Origin: Clostridia bacterium
Lineage (GTDB): Bacteria > Bacillota > Clostridia > Oscillospirales > CAG-272
Assembly: GCA_017416885.1 (NCBI GenBank)
Contig: JAFQAM010000357.1
Location: 1 to 7,267, forward strand
Reading direction: 5' to 3'
Length of the DNA stretch: 7,267 bases
Shown: positions 6,733-7,267 of the stretch, one piece after another
Position numbering within the stretch: the first letter of the stretch is position 1
Layout of the letters: each line of letters opens with the position of its first letter
Notes under the pieces: model-generated
What the model saw: the letters and a program-made list of their open reading frames with translations, nothing else
What the model was told of the DNA's origin: nothing
Database searches by the model: none
Made by a program: the position numbers and the translations under genes

Positions 6733-7267
6733 ATGGAAATTTACGATATCTCACAAGAGGTTTTTTCAAGCATAGTGTTCCCGGGCGATCCGAAGCCAAA
6801 AAGAGAAGAGATTTTAAAAATAGAAAACGGGGACATATGCAACCTGACCGCATTTTATATGTGCGCCCATAACGGCACCCATATTGACGCGCCATACCAC
6901 TTTTACGAAAACGGCAAAGCAGTAGATGAAATCCCTCTTGAAAAATTAGTAGGCTACGCATATGTTACCGAGCATAAGGGGGATGTCACCGAAAATGACG
7001 CGAAAGAAATTTTACAAAAAGCCAAAGATGCGCGCCCCGATGCCGAAAAACGCATTTTAATCAAGGGTAACGCAACTATCACCTATGAAGCATCACTTGT
7101 CTTTGCAAACGCAAATATATTTTTAATAGGCAACGAGTCTCAAACCGTAGGACCTGAAAAAGCCCCAATACCCGTACATAAAGTGCTTTTAGGTAAGGAA
7201 ATAGTTCTCTTAGAGGGCATTCGCCTTGCAAGTGTCCCCGAGGGCGTATATCTCTTATCCACCGCGC
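6733..7267 (+). CDS. Cyclase-family protein (kynurenine formamidase-like metal hydrolase), 3' end cut by window
   Basis: The frame runs from the ATG to the window end without a stop, giving 178 complete codons. The family is usually about 205-210 residues, so roughly 30 are missing. The start is set by the ribosome binding site and the typical opening IYDISQEVFSS ... FPGDP (residues 3-20). The signature H-x-G-T-H-x-D-x-P-x-H is present (H46, H50, D52, H56), and VHKVLLGKEIVLLE supplies H149 and E161, spaced 12 apart as in bacterial kynurenine formamidase KynB. All six expected metal ligands are therefore present. The IGNESQTVGP stretch (132-141) is typical of Firmicutes members. KynB hydrolyses N-formylkynurenine in tryptophan breakdown, but this family also contains enzymes with other amide or ester substrates, and no tryptophan-pathway gene is visible here. 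The substrate is unassigned, so no symbol is given. It is predicted to be cytoplasmic, with no signal peptide. Confidence 0.92.
   Translation, partial: MEIYDISQEVFSSIVFPGDPKPKREEILKIENGDICNLTAFYMCAHNGTHIDAPYHFYENGKAVDEIPLEKLVGYAYVTEHKGDVTENDAKEILQKAKDARPDAEKRILIKGNATITYEASLVFANANIFLIGNESQTVGPEKAPIPVHKVLLGKEIVLLEGIRLASVPEGVYLLSTA

Noticed and set aside
6596..6961. Minus-strand open frame overlapping the terminator and cyclase start
   Set aside because: It runs through the terminator hairpin and opposite a clear cyclase coding region with conserved catalytic motifs.

Overview
The window reads as chromosomal DNA of a Clostridia-type Firmicute, probably an uncultured gut or rumen lineage. The reasons are strong AAGGAGG-type ribosome binding sites, sigma-A-like promoters with TATAAT-type -10 boxes, AT-rich intergenic DNA, a Gram-positive-style lipoprotein with Cys/His repeats of the kind common in clostridial surface proteins, and a standard-code intrinsic terminator. 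This taxonomic call is inferred from protein style and signals; there is no marker gene in the window. All three genes lie on the + strand.

Layout. (1) Bases 1-1302 hold the 3' part of a large, probably exported beta-rich protein of unknown function with a striking Cys/His cluster near its C terminus; its start lies outside the window. (2) Bases 1303-1459 are a very AT-rich spacer with an extended -10 promoter, two small inverted repeats and a strong ribosome binding site. (3) Bases 1460-6589 encode a 1709-residue lipoprotein. It has a signal peptide and lipobox, three Cys/His-rich repeats, a unique domain of about 280 residues, then a string of all-beta domains joined by acidic Gly/Pro linkers. 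Several domain types recur, and one 95-residue unit is duplicated in tandem. (4) Bases 6590-6732 hold a textbook intrinsic terminator followed closely by a new promoter. (5) Bases 6733-7267 hold the 5' part of a cyclase-family (kynurenine formamidase-like) metal hydrolase, cut off by the window end.

How they fit together. The first two genes both look like envelope or secreted proteins built from beta domains with Cys-rich modules, so they may belong to one cell-surface locus, but the sequence gives no direct functional link. The cyclase gene is insulated by the terminator and has its own promoter, so it is probably an unrelated neighbour. No mobile element, CRISPR array, tRNA or rRNA was seen. 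I found no clear evidence of a new multi-gene system. The most unusual content is the domain mosaic and Cys-rich modules of the two surface proteins.
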